DNA of 64,000 nucleotides from Acidimicrobiales bacterium. GTDB taxonomy: Bacteria > Actinomycetota > Acidimicrobiia > Acidimicrobiales > UBA8190. Shown here piece after piece: positions 48,421 to 56,523 of the stretch. Location of the stretch: contig JASHUM010000095.1 in the NCBI GenBank assembly GCA_030040015.1, positions 16,197 to 80,196 of the forward strand, given 5' to 3'. The notes under the pieces are model-generated. The model saw nothing but the letters and a program-made list of their open reading frames with translations. It searched no databases and was not told the origin of the DNA. The position numbers and the translations under genes are program-made. Numbering within the stretch: the first letter of the stretch is position 1; the number at the start of each line of letters is the position of its first letter.

Positions 48421-49946
48421 AGAACCCCGCCGCCCTGGCCGCCCGCCACACCTCCCTCGACGCCGCCGAGCTCGACCACGTCCAGCGGCTGCTGGTCTCG
48501 TGGGGGGTGCTGGCCGACCTGTCCTTCTCGGACCTGCTCCTGCTGTCCTCGGCCGAGCGGGCCGGGCCCGAGCAGCTCGTGGTCCTGGGCCAGACCCGGC
48601 CCACCACCGGGGCGACGCTGCTGCGCCTCGACCTCGTGGGGGCTCTTCAACCCGCGGCCGAATGGCCGTGGGCGGTCCAGGCGCTCCAGAGCGGCCACAT
48701 CGTGACCGGCGTGGCCGCCGTGCCCGTGCCGGCGCCCATGCGCCAGACCGGCGCCGAGCTGACGACGGTGCCCGACACCGGAGAGGTGCCGGCCGTCCCC
48801 GAGACGGCCCGCCTCGAGTGCGTCCCGGTGCGTTTCGTCGACGAGCCCGTGGCGGTGATGGTCCGGGTCGGAGCTCTCGAAGGCCGGCGCCGAACGGGCC
48901 GGCTCGAGCGCGTGTATCGCGATCTGTACCAGCGCCTGATCGCCATGATGGTCACCGGCGACTACCCGTTCGCGGGTGAGGAGTTCACCACCGAGGACGC
49001 TCCCCGGGTGGGGGACGGGCTGGTCGTAGCCGACGCCGACGGCCGCTTCACCTACGCCTCGCCCAACGCCATGAGCGCCCTGCACCGCATGGGCGTGAGC
49101 GACGCTGCAGAGGGCGCGACCCTCCCCGACCTCGGCATCGAGTCCTTGGCCGTCGAGCGCGCCATCGACACCGGGGCGCCGGTCATCGAGGAGGTCGAGC
49201 GCCGGCCCGACGTGATCGTCCTGTTCCACTGCACGCCGCTTCTGGCCGAGGGTGCGGTCACCGGGGTCATGGTGTTGTTGCGCGACGTCACCGACCTGCG
49301 CCGGCTCGACCGCCTGCTTCTCTCCAAGGACGCGGCGATCCGCGAGGTGCACCATCGCGTGAAGAACAACCTGCAGACCATCTCGTCGCTGCTGCGGCTC
49401 CAGGCCCGGCGTCTGGAGCCGGGCAAGGGCCGAGAGGCCCTACGCGAGGCCGAGCGACGGGTGCGGTCCATCGCCCTCGTCCACGAGATCCTCTCCCGTG
49501 AGCCCGGCGACGAGGTGCCCTTCGACGAGATCGTGGCTTCGCTCGTGCGCATGACCGAGGACTCCGTCGTGACCAGCTGCCCGGTCGAGATCAAGGTGGC
49601 GGGGGACCTGGGCGAGGTTCCCGCCGACGTGGCCACGCCCTTGGCCGTGGTGCTGGCCGAGCTCCTGCAGAACGCCGTAGAGCACGCCTTTGGCGACCCC
49701 GGTGGCCCGGACCGGCCCGGACACGTGTCGGTCATGCTCGCCAACGACGGCTACGGGCTCACCATCGAGGTGCGTGACGACGGCCGGGGGCTCCCTCCCG
49801 GCTTCGACATCGAGGCCACGAACAGCTTGGGCCTCTCCATCGTGCGCGATCTGATCACCAGCCAGCTGGGCGGCATGATCGGCATGCGCAGCGAAGGCGG
49901 CACGGTCATCGACATCGACGTGCCGCTGCACGTCGATGGAAGCTGA
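48417..49946 (+). CDS. Histidine kinase with GAF/PAS-like region (PdtaS-like, HisKA_2 type)
   Basis: 509 residues, no membrane helix. The N-terminal 140 residues match a GAF-like sensor, then a PAS domain (about 195-300), followed by an H-H-R-V-K-N-N-L-Q motif with His312/313 and an ATPase domain with N-A-V-E-H-A and D-D-G-R-G-L. This is the HisKA_2/HWE layout of mycobacterial PdtaS, whose partner PdtaR is an ANTAR RNA-binding regulator. No ANTAR gene is in the window. In M. tuberculosis pdtaS lies next to whiB1; here a whiB1-like gene is about 3.4 kb away. Confidence 0.85.
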   Translation: MKNPAALAARHTSLDAAELDHVQRLLVSWGVLADLSFSDLLLLSSAERAGPEQLVVLGQTRPTTGATLLRLDLVGALQPAAEWPWAVQALQSGHIVTGVAAVPVPAPMRQTGAELTTVPDTGEVPAVPETARLECVPVRFVDEPVAVMVRVGALEGRRRTGRLERVYRDLYQRLIAMMVTGDYPFAGEEFTTEDAPRVGDGLVVADADGRFTYASPNAMSALHRMGVSDAAEGATLPDLGIESLAVERAIDTGAPVIEEVERRPDVIVLFHCTPLLAEGAVTGVMVLLRDVTDLRRLDRLLLSKDAAIREVHHRVKNNLQTISSLLRLQARRLEPGKGREALREAERRVRSIALVHEILSREPGDEVPFDEIVASLVRMTEDSVVTSCPVEIKVAGDLGEVPADVATPLAVVLAELLQNAVEHAFGDPGGPDRPGHVSVMLANDGYGLTIEVRDDGRGLPPGFDIEATNSLGLSIVRDLITSQLGGMIGMRSEGGTVIDIDVPLHVDGS

Positions 49947-49983
49947 ACGGACCCGAACGGGCGCCGTGGTGACCTAGCGGTCG

Positions 49984-50688
49984 CTACGGGCCGATCGAGA
50001 AGCGGTAGCCGATGCCCCGAACGGTGTGCAGCCAGCGCGGCGTCGAGGGGTCGCCCTCGAGCTTGAGCCGTAACCGGCGGACGTGCTCAGTCACCGTGGC
50101 CGGGTCCTGCCACTCCTGCGTCGACCCCCACACGTGCTCGAGCAGTTCCTCGCGGCTGAACACCTGGTCCGGTGCCCCGGCCAAGAAGGCGAGCAGGTCG
50201 AACTCCTTGGGGGTGAGCTCCACGACCTTGCCGTCGACCTCGACGCGATGGGCGGAGCGGTCGACGACCAGCCCGTCGTGCTCGATGCGGCTGGTGGACG
50301 GCGACTGTTGGCCCCGGCGGAGCACGGCCCGGATGCGCGCCTCGAGCTCGGGGAGCGAGCACGGCTTGACCACGTAGTCGTCGGCTCCGAGATCGAGCAC
50401 CCGCACCCGCTCGGCCTCCTCGGAGCGGCCCGTGAGGACGATCACGGGAAGGGCGCTGTCGCGCCGGAGCCTGGCCAGGACCTCCTCGCCGTCGAGCCCG
50501 GGAAGCCCCAGGTCCAGCACCACCAGGTCGTATCGCCCCAGGCTGGCCTCCCGGAGGGTGGCGGGCCCGTCGGCCGCCTCGCCCACCTGGTAGCCGACGC
50601 GCTGGAGGAAGAGGCGTGTCGCCGTCCTGCTGGCCGGGTCGTCCTCGGCCACCAGAACGGTGTGGTCCTCTTCGGTCATCGTCACCAT
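49984..50688 (-). CDS. OmpR-family response regulator
   Basis: 234 residues. A receiver domain (about 10-125) has the acidic pair E-D-D, the phosphoacceptor Asp in V-L-D-L-G-L-P-G, and V-L-T-G and the Lys in V-K-P-C. The C-terminal winged helix has L-T-P-K-E-F-D-L-L and V-T-E-H-V-R-R-L-R-L-K. It acts as a DNA-binding regulator. It stands downstream of the hybrid histidine kinase gene on the same strand, separated by 115 bases. The ATG at 50679 is an alternative start with better ribosome-site spacing. Confidence 0.9.
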   Translation of the reverse strand: MVTMTEEDHTVLVAEDDPASRTATRLFLQRVGYQVGEAADGPATLREASLGRYDLVVLDLGLPGLDGEEVLARLRRDSALPVIVLTGRSEEAERVRVLDLGADDYVVKPCSLPELEARIRAVLRRGQQSPSTSRIEHDGLVVDRSAHRVEVDGKVVELTPKEFDLLAFLAGAPDQVFSREELLEHVWGSTQEWQDPATVTEHVRRLRLKLEGDPSTPRWLHTVRGIGYRFSIGP

Positions 50689-50713
50689 CCTCAGCCCCCC
50701 TCCTTCGGGTGGT

Positions 50714-50731
50714 GAGCCGGCCGCCCGGCTC
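50714..50731 (-). terminator. Hairpin between the hybrid kinase and the response regulator
   Basis: GAGCCGG (50714-50720) and CCGGCTC (50725-50731) form a perfect seven-base stem with a CCGC loop. It lies 73 bases after the kinase stop and 26 before the regulator start. It could be a terminator, an attenuator or an incidental palindrome. Confidence 0.35.
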
Positions 50732-50803
50732 CAAGGTGATGCCTTACCCGCATTGTTGCCGCTCTGTGCACCCGGTGGGTGATGTGTGCCTATTTTCCTG
50801 GGC

Positions 50804-53206
50804 TTACGAGGGGGTGGGCGCCCGTCGGGCCAGCTGGTCGTCCACGAGGTGGAGCAGCGCCCCGACGTCCACCGGCTTGGTCAGGTATCCCTCGACCCCC
50901 TGGTCGAGCATGCGCCGGATGCGCTCGGGCGTTGCGTCTGCGCTCACCACCACGACTTTTGTGTCGGCCAGTTCCGGCATGGCCTTGACCCGGTACAACA
51001 TCTCGTCCCCGCTCAAGTCGGGGAGGTGAAGGTCCAGGAGCACCAGGTCGGGGCGGTGCTGGCGGGCCAGCTCGAGGCCGAGGTGGGCGTCCCCGGCCTG
51101 GAGGAGGCGGACCTCGGGCCGCCGCCCGAGCACGAGCGCCACCAACGAGGCATTGGAGGCGTCGTCCTCGACGTGGAGGACGACCAGACGGGAGGCGACG
51201 GGCTCCTCGGGCGGTCGACCGCCGGCCACGGCAACCGGGGCCGCCGGTCGCCGGGCACGCCGGGGAGCCCGCTTCGGGGCGCCGTCACCAACGGGAGCCT
51301 CGGGCCTCCCGGGAGCCTCGGCCACGGGGACGACGTGGAGCTCGACCCAGAACGTCGACCCGTGCCCGGGAGCGGACTCCACGCCGATGGAGCCCCCCAT
51401 CACCTCGACGAGTTGCTTGGAGAGCGCCAGGCCCACACCCGTTCCCTCCACGCCGGACCGCTCGGCGCCGAGACGGGAGAACGGCACGAACAGGCGGTCC
51501 TGCTGCTCGGGCGGTATGCCCGGCCCCGTGTCGTGGACCGAGAAGCGCACCTTGTCCCCGGGCACCGGCGACGTCCGGAAGGCGACGGTCCCTCCCGGCT
51601 CGTTGTACTTGACCGCGTTCGAACCCAAGTTGAGGAGCACCTGGAGGAGTCGCTGGCGGTCGGCGCGCACGTAGCGGTCCCGTTCGCCTCCCGGCTCCAC
51701 CATCATGTGCACCGCCGCCGACTCGGCTACCGGCCCCAACAACGTCGTCACCTCCTCGAGCACCTCGCCGACGAGGACGGCCTCGGGGGACACGGTGAGC
51801 TGTCCGGCCTCGATGCGGGCGATGTCGAGGACCTCGTTGATGAGCGAGAGCAGGTGCTGACCGGCCCGCTGGATCTGGTCGACGCTGCTCGACTGCTCGG
51901 AGGGCAGGTCGTCGAGCTCGAGCAACTGGGCGAACCCCAGGATGGCGTTGAGCGGGGTGCGCAGCTCGTGGCTCATCCGGGACAGGAACTGGCTCTTGGC
52001 CTCGCTGGCCCGCTCGGCCGCCACCGTGGCCCGGCGCAGCGAGTGCTCGAGGCCGACCCGGTCGGTGATGTCCCGGGAAACCGTCACCGTGCCCGTCACC
52101 TTGCCGTCCTCGTCGAGGATGGGCCGGGCCCGTGTCTCGAAGGTGCGATATCCCGCTCCGCCGTCGGCCCGGCCCGTGGTGACGACCGGCTCGAGGTCGC
52201 GCTCGCCGGTCAGGCAGCGCTCGATCAGGGCGTGCAGGGCGCTCACGTCCTCGCGGCGCAGCCGCTGTCCCGACGTCTCGTCCCTGGGCCGGCCCGGTGC
52301 CGGAGTCGTCCCGCTCACCCCCACCACTTCGGCCAGGGCCGAGCTGGCCAGGAGCACCTTTCCCTTGGCGTCGCGCACGACGATGGTGTCGGGAGAGGCG
52401 TGGAAGATCGACTCCAGCGTCTGGCGCCGCTCCTCGGCGGCGCGCTGGGCGGCGCGCTGGGCCGAGACGTCGACCAGGTACCCGCTCACCGTTCGTGGCA
52501 TGCCCAGGTCGTCGGTCTCCACGGCGTACAAGGCGTCCACCTCGTGCCAGGGCGCGTCGTCGGCGTTGCGACAACGAAGCGTGAGTGACAGGCGGTCCTC
52601 GCCGTGGCGCAGCTTCTCGATCAGGCCCTGCCGCAGCCGCGTCTGGTCCTCGTGGTGGAAGCGGGTCACGACCGCACCGGTGTCGGCCATGATCTCGGCA
52701 GGGGAGACGCCGAGAAGTGCTTCGGCGTTGGCGCTGGCGTAGGTGAAGCGTCGTGACGGGACGTCGTAGCGCAGCGAGACCACGGGCGAGGCGGTGAGGA
52801 TGTCGGTCAGCTCGGCGCGCACCCGGGCCGCCTCTTGGGCGTGCACCCGCACCTGGACCACGGCGTCGTGGAGGCGACTGGCCAGGCGGCCGATCTCGTC
52901 ACGCCCGACGGGCTCCGGCCCGCCCCAGACGCCCTCGATGCGCCCGGCGTCCTGCTCGAGGTTCTTGAGCCTCTGCACGACACCGGTGGTGAAGAGGTGC
53001 CACAGCGTGCCCCCGGCCACGACTGCCACCACCACGGCGGCGAGGTCGATGTCGCGCTGCCAGGGCCGGGAGGTGAGAAGGGCCGACACCACTGCGGCGA
53101 CGCCGAGGACGATCGTTGGGACGAGCGTGACCGCGAGCGTCTTGGAGCGGATCGATCGGTCCAGCCACCGAATGCGGGGCCGTCGCCTGCGTTCCATCTC
53201 GGTCAT
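50804..53206 (-). CDS. Hybrid sensor histidine kinase with C-terminal receiver domain
   Basis: 800 residues. Two membrane helices (about 26-44 and 54-72), a HAMP-like segment, two PAS regions (about 130-245 and 260-390), a HisKA domain with H413 in S-H-E-L-R-T-P-L-N, an HATPase_c domain with N-A-V-K-Y-N and D-T-G-P-G-I, a Pro/Arg-rich linker, and a receiver domain with Asp725 in L-L-D-L-H-L-P-D. A membrane-bound phosphorelay is implied; the response regulator gene downstream is a plausible partner. The signal is unknown. Confidence 0.9.
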   Translation of the reverse strand: MTEMERRRRPRIRWLDRSIRSKTLAVTLVPTIVLGVAAVVSALLTSRPWQRDIDLAAVVVAVVAGGTLWHLFTTGVVQRLKNLEQDAGRIEGVWGGPEPVGRDEIGRLASRLHDAVVQVRVHAQEAARVRAELTDILTASPVVSLRYDVPSRRFTYASANAEALLGVSPAEIMADTGAVVTRFHHEDQTRLRQGLIEKLRHGEDRLSLTLRCRNADDAPWHEVDALYAVETDDLGMPRTVSGYLVDVSAQRAAQRAAEERRQTLESIFHASPDTIVVRDAKGKVLLASSALAEVVGVSGTTPAPGRPRDETSGQRLRREDVSALHALIERCLTGERDLEPVVTTGRADGGAGYRTFETRARPILDEDGKVTGTVTVSRDITDRVGLEHSLRRATVAAERASEAKSQFLSRMSHELRTPLNAILGFAQLLELDDLPSEQSSSVDQIQRAGQHLLSLINEVLDIARIEAGQLTVSPEAVLVGEVLEEVTTLLGPVAESAAVHMMVEPGGERDRYVRADRQRLLQVLLNLGSNAVKYNEPGGTVAFRTSPVPGDKVRFSVHDTGPGIPPEQQDRLFVPFSRLGAERSGVEGTGVGLALSKQLVEVMGGSIGVESAPGHGSTFWVELHVVPVAEAPGRPEAPVGDGAPKRAPRRARRPAAPVAVAGGRPPEEPVASRLVVLHVEDDASNASLVALVLGRRPEVRLLQAGDAHLGLELARQHRPDLVLLDLHLPDLSGDEMLYRVKAMPELADTKVVVVSADATPERIRRMLDQGVEGYLTKPVDVGALLHLVDDQLARRAPTPS

Positions 53207-53280
53207 GGCGATCCACCCCTCGCCGCGTACGGCTCGCCGGATGCCGAGAATACCCAGGTGATCGCGTCTTGACGCGCAGA

Positions 53281-53329
53281 GGCCCCGGGATCAGCCCGGG
53301 GCCCGGATGTTCGCCGGCACGATGCCGGC
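53281..53329 (-). terminator. Two tandem hairpins downstream of whiB
   Basis: Stem 1 is GCCGGCA (53313-53319) / TGCCGGC (53323-53329) with loop CGA. Stem 2 is GGCCCCGGG (53281-53289) / CCCGGGGCC (53295-53303) with loop ATCAG. Both stems are perfect and start 12 bases after the whiB stop, so transcripts from this side would run into them. No U-run follows. Confidence 0.7.
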
Positions 53330-53340
53330 AATGGGTCAGT

Positions 53341-53631
53341 TCAAGAAGCGCGCCGTCGAGCCGCCAGCCACGCCTTGCGGAGCTTGCGACGCTCCTCCTC
53401 CGACGTCCCGCCCCACACGCCCGACTCCTGGTTGGTGGCCAGGGCGAACTCGAGGCATGGTTCGGTGACCTCACACGCACGACACACCCGTTTTGCCGCC
53501 TCGATCTGGTCGATGGCCGGGCCCGTCGTCCCCACGGGGAAGAAGAGGTCCGGCTCGGTGTGACGACAGGCAGCGACCTTTCGCCAGTCGTCCGCGTCCC
53601 ACTCCACCGAGCGGTTCCACATCAGTGCCAC
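53341..53631 (-). CDS. whiB1: WhiB family transcriptional regulator, WhiB1-like
   Basis: 96 residues. The four cluster cysteines are Cys22, Cys50, Cys53 and Cys59 (C-X27-C-X2-C-X5-C), followed by G-V-W-G-G-T and a basic C-terminal helix E-E-R-R-K-L-R-K. The overall sequence is closest to what I recall of WhiB1. WhiB proteins carry an O2- and NO-sensitive [4Fe-4S] cluster and act with sigma factors. The GTG at 53629-53631 is suited by GGAGG at eight bases. A perfect CRP-type site lies about 50 bases upstream, which fits cAMP control of whiB1 in mycobacteria. Confidence 0.88.
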   Translation of the reverse strand: MALMWNRSVEWDADDWRKVAACRHTEPDLFFPVGTTGPAIDQIEAAKRVCRACEVTEPCLEFALATNQESGVWGGTSEEERRKLRKAWLAARRRAS

Positions 53632-53674
53632 GATGCCCTCCTCCGGTACCGTGCACGAGCTGGGCTGTGCTTCT

Positions 53675-53690
53675 TGTGAATCAGTTCACA
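53675..53690. promoter_or_regulatory. Perfect CRP-type operator upstream of the whiB1-like gene
   Basis: TGTGA-ATCAGT-TCACA is an exact match to the 16-base CRP/FNR-family consensus TGTGA-N6-TCACA known for mycobacterial CRP. The centre is about 52 bases from the whiB start and about 130 from the start of the phosphodiesterase gene on the other strand. It therefore could act on either. A cAMP receptor protein gene itself is not in the window. Confidence 0.75.
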
Positions 53691-53706
53691 TGGCTGGCCA
53701 CGGAAG

Positions 53707-53736
53707 TTGACCGCCAATACGAGAACCGGGTCTAGT
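53707..53736 (+). promoter_or_regulatory. Possible promoter for the glycerophosphodiester phosphodiesterase gene
   Basis: TTGACC at 53707-53712 and TCTAGT at 53731-53736 are 18 bases apart, a fair match to a housekeeping sigma promoter on the plus strand. The leader to the gene would be about 75 bases. The call rests on pattern alone. Confidence 0.3.
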
Positions 53737-53818
53737 TCGTGAACGTACTCCCAAGCGCTCGGGCCCGCAAGCACAGGCCCAGTCGAATGACGGTGAGATG
53801 CATCGGAGGGCGCTCGAA

Positions 53819-54571
53819 GTGCAGGAGATCGCTCGACAGTGGCCACGGCGGGGCGCCGATACCCCAACGGCGGTGCTGGCACACCGCGGAGCGGGCCCGG
53901 GTCGGGAGAACACGTTGGAGTCCTTCGCCGCGGCGCTGGGGGCCGGGGCGGACGGGGTCGAGCTCGACGTCCGGTGCAGCGCCAGCGGCACCGCCGTCGT
54001 TCTCCACGACGCCGAGGTCCCGGGGATGGGACCCCTGCACCTGCTCGAGGACGCCGAGCTGCCCGTCTGGCTACCCACCTTGGAGGAGGCCCTGGCCACC
54101 TGCGCAGGCGCCGTCGTCGACGTCGAGGTGAAGGGCTCGCCAGCAGATGGGGTGGGCGTTCCCCCGGCGGAGCACGTCGCAGCGGTGGTCGCCGGCGTGG
54201 TGGGGGAGGCGTTGGCGGGACCGGCCGCACCGAGCAGGGTGTTCGTCTCGTCGTTCTGGCCTCCCGCCCTCGAGGCCGTGCGGACGGCGCGGCCGGAGCT
54301 GCGCACCGGGTTGTTGGTGCATCCCGCCCTCGATGCCGCTGACGCCTTGGCCATGGCCGCCGATCTGGGTGCCTCCGTGCTGCTGCCCTTCCGGGCCCAG
54401 GTGGACGGGGCGCTGGTGCGATCGGCCCACGACCGGGGGATTGCCGTGTGGGCGTGGACGGTCAACGAGCGGGCCGACCTCGACGCGGTGGGTGGGGCCG
54501 GCGTCGACGGGGTGATCACCGACCGCGTCGATCTCGCCTTGGAGGTGCTCCGGGACCCGCCGGCCTCGTGA
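53819..54571 (+). CDS. Glycerophosphodiester phosphodiesterase family protein
   Basis: About 250 residues, GDPD TIM barrel. The catalytic blocks are A-H-R-G near the start, E-N-T-L-E-S-F and E-L-D-V (the metal-binding Glu and Asp), then V-D-V-E-V-K-G and the final G-V-D-G-V-I-T-D. It would split glycerophosphodiesters such as lipid head-group remnants. I chose the GTG at 53819 because GGAGGG lies nine bases upstream; the ATG at 53798 is an alternative with a poorly spaced ribosome site. It diverges from whiB across the CRP-type site. Confidence 0.85.
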   Translation: MQEIARQWPRRGADTPTAVLAHRGAGPGRENTLESFAAALGAGADGVELDVRCSASGTAVVLHDAEVPGMGPLHLLEDAELPVWLPTLEEALATCAGAVVDVEVKGSPADGVGVPPAEHVAAVVAGVVGEALAGPAAPSRVFVSSFWPPALEAVRTARPELRTGLLVHPALDAADALAMAADLGASVLLPFRAQVDGALVRSAHDRGIAVWAWTVNERADLDAVGGAGVDGVITDRVDLALEVLRDPPAS

Positions 54572-54623
54572 CTCGGAGGGGTGGATTGGTCCAGCCCCGG
54601 CATCCTCGGGAACAATCGAGTCC

Positions 54624-55403
54624 ATGAACGTCGCAGTCTGCGTGAAGCAGATCCCCGACCCGGCCGCGCCCCAGGCCCTGGACCCGGGGACGAACACCCT
54701 GGTCCGGGAAGGGAAGTTGATCCTGGACGACTCCGACGCCTATGGCGTGGAGATGGGGCTGCAGCTTGCCGAGCAGGCAGGCGGTGGCGAGGTCACGCTC
54801 GTGTCCATGGCGCCGGGAGGGGAGACCTCGGGCCTGCGCACGGCGCTCGCCATGGGGGCGGCCAAGGCCATCTTGGTGAGCGACGACGCCCTGAAGGGCT
54901 CCGACGCCCTGGCCACGGCCAAGGTCCTGGCCAAGGCGCTCGAGCGCGCCCAGCCCGACCTGATCATCGCCGCCACCGAGTCCACCGACGGCTACACCGG
55001 CACCACTCCGGTCCAGGTCGCCCAGATCCTCGGCATGCCGTCGGTCACCTTCGCCAAGAAGGTGTCGGTCGCCGAGGGCAAGGTCAAGGTCGAGCGCCAG
55101 ACCGAGACGGGCTACGACGAGGTCGAATGTCCGCTGCCCGCCGTGGTGACCGTCACCGCCGGTGTCGTCGAGCCTCGGTACCCCTCCTTCAAGGGCATCA
55201 TGGCGGCCAAGTCCAAGCCGGTGGACCAGCTCACGGTGGCCGATCTGGGCATCGACGTCGGACAGGTGGGGCAGAGCGGCGCCCGACAGGAGGTCACCGA
55301 CGTGGCCGACGCCGAGGCGCGCGCCTCGGGCGAGATCGTCGTGGACGACGGCGACGCCTACGAGAAGGTGATCGCCTTCCTCGAGCAGCTCAAGCTGGTC
55401 TGA
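54624..55403 (+). CDS. etfB: Electron transfer flavoprotein beta subunit
   Basis: 259 residues. The opening M-N-V-A-V-C-V-K-Q-I-P-D-P is the family start, followed by D-D-S-D-A-Y-G-V-E and A-A-T-E-S-T-D-G-Y-T-G. The block with A-V-V-T-V-T-A-G-V is also typical. It forms a heterodimer with EtfA to carry electrons from acyl-CoA dehydrogenases to the respiratory chain, which suits the acyl-CoA dehydrogenase at 19 kb. etfA follows after 41 bases. Confidence 0.94.
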   Translation: MNVAVCVKQIPDPAAPQALDPGTNTLVREGKLILDDSDAYGVEMGLQLAEQAGGGEVTLVSMAPGGETSGLRTALAMGAAKAILVSDDALKGSDALATAKVLAKALERAQPDLIIAATESTDGYTGTTPVQVAQILGMPSVTFAKKVSVAEGKVKVERQTETGYDEVECPLPAVVTVTAGVVEPRYPSFKGIMAAKSKPVDQLTVADLGIDVGQVGQSGARQEVTDVADAEARASGEIVVDDGDAYEKVIAFLEQLKLV

Positions 55404-55444
55404 GCCGGACACCGACGCAGAGCGAAGCAGGGAGACGCACACAC

Positions 55445-56416
55445 ATGTCCATCGAGAAGGTCTGGGTCGTCGCCGAGGTCGTGGACGGCAACCCCATCAC
55501 CACAACCTTGGAGCTCCTCACCCATGCACGCTCGCTCGGGTCGACGGTGGAGGCCGTCGCCTGGGGCCCCGACACGGCGAAGGCCGCGGGTGAGCTCGGC
55601 AACTTCGGTGCCACCACGGTGCACGACGTGGGAGACATCGGCGACGCGCTGCCCGGCGTGCCCGTGGCGGCCGCCATCGCCGCCTTGGTGCAAGGAGGGA
55701 ACCGGCCCGACGTGGTGCTCGTCCCCACCACCTACGACGGCCGGGACGTCGCCGGGCGCCTGTCGGTCATGCTCGACCTCCCCGTCATCACCAACGTGGT
55801 GGGCCTGAGCGCAGACGGCGACGACGTCCGCTCGGAGCACGGTCTCTTCGGTGGGGCCAAGGTGGCCAAGGCCCGCTTCACCGGTGAGCGGCCGTGGATC
55901 TTCGTGGTGCGGGCCAAGTCCTTCGCCGCCGAGCCCTCCGGTGGCGCCGCCGCCGAGCTGGTGCAGGCCCCGGTGCCCGACCTGGGAGTCACCAACGCGG
56001 CCAAGGTCCTGTCCCGCCACGTCGAGGAGCAGAGCGGCCCCAAGCTGGACGAGGCCGACGTGGTCGTCTCCGGTGGCCGCGGCCTGGGCGGGGCCGAGCA
56101 CTACGCCTTGATCGAAGAGCTGGCCAAGCTGCTCAAGGGTGCAGCCGGGGCGAGCCGGGCCATCGTGGACGCCGGATGGGTGCCCTATTCGCACCAGGTG
56201 GGGCAGACGGGCAAGACGGTGAAGCCCACCCTCTACATCGCCTGTGGCATCTCGGGGGCCACCCAGCACCTGGTGGGCATGAAGGGCTCCAAGAACATCG
56301 TGGCCATCAACAAGGACCAGGACGCCCCCATCTTCTCCGTGGCCGACCTCGGGGTGGTGGGTGACGTCCACAAGGTCGTCCCAAAGCTGATCGAGGCGCT
56401 CAAGGCTCGTCAATGA
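55445..56416 (+). CDS. etfA: Electron transfer flavoprotein alpha subunit
   Basis: 323 residues. The C-terminal FAD-binding part is clear: [10 protein letters not shown], then [19 protein letters not shown] and [12 protein letters not shown]. The beginning [12 protein letters not shown] is the usual EtfA start. It pairs with EtfB directly upstream. The stop is followed by a terminator-like hairpin. Confidence 0.95.
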   Translation: MSIEKVWVVAEVVDGNPITTTLELLTHARSLGSTVEAVAWGPDTAKAAGELGNFGATTVHDVGDIGDALPGVPVAAAIAALVQGGNRPDVVLVPTTYDGRDVAGRLSVMLDLPVITNVVGLSADGDDVRSEHGLFGGAKVAKARFTGERPWIFVVRAKSFAAEPSGGAAAELVQAPVPDLGVTNAAKVLSRHVEEQSGPKLDEADVVVSGGRGLGGAEHYALIEELAKLLKGAAGASRAIVDAGWVPYSHQVGQTGKTVKPTLYIACGISGATQHLVGMKGSKNIVAINKDQDAPIFSVADLGVVGDVHKVVPKLIEALKARQ

Positions 56417-56421
56417 CGGGT

Positions 56422-56446
56422 GCCGGGGTGGGGTGTCCTCCCCGGC
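56422..56446 (+). terminator. Probable terminator hairpin after etfA
   Basis: GCCGGGG (56422-56428) and CCCCGGC (56440-56446) form a perfect seven-base stem with an 11-base loop, six bases after the etfA stop. A separate perfect 16-base palindrome lies at 56480-56495, 28 bases before the next gene. Confidence 0.5.
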
Positions 56447-56523
56447 GACGCAACGGCATGTCGCGCTAGCCTGCCGGCGCGAGCGGCGCCGCTCGGGCTC
56501 CGCTCAGGGCAAGAGCACCAACC

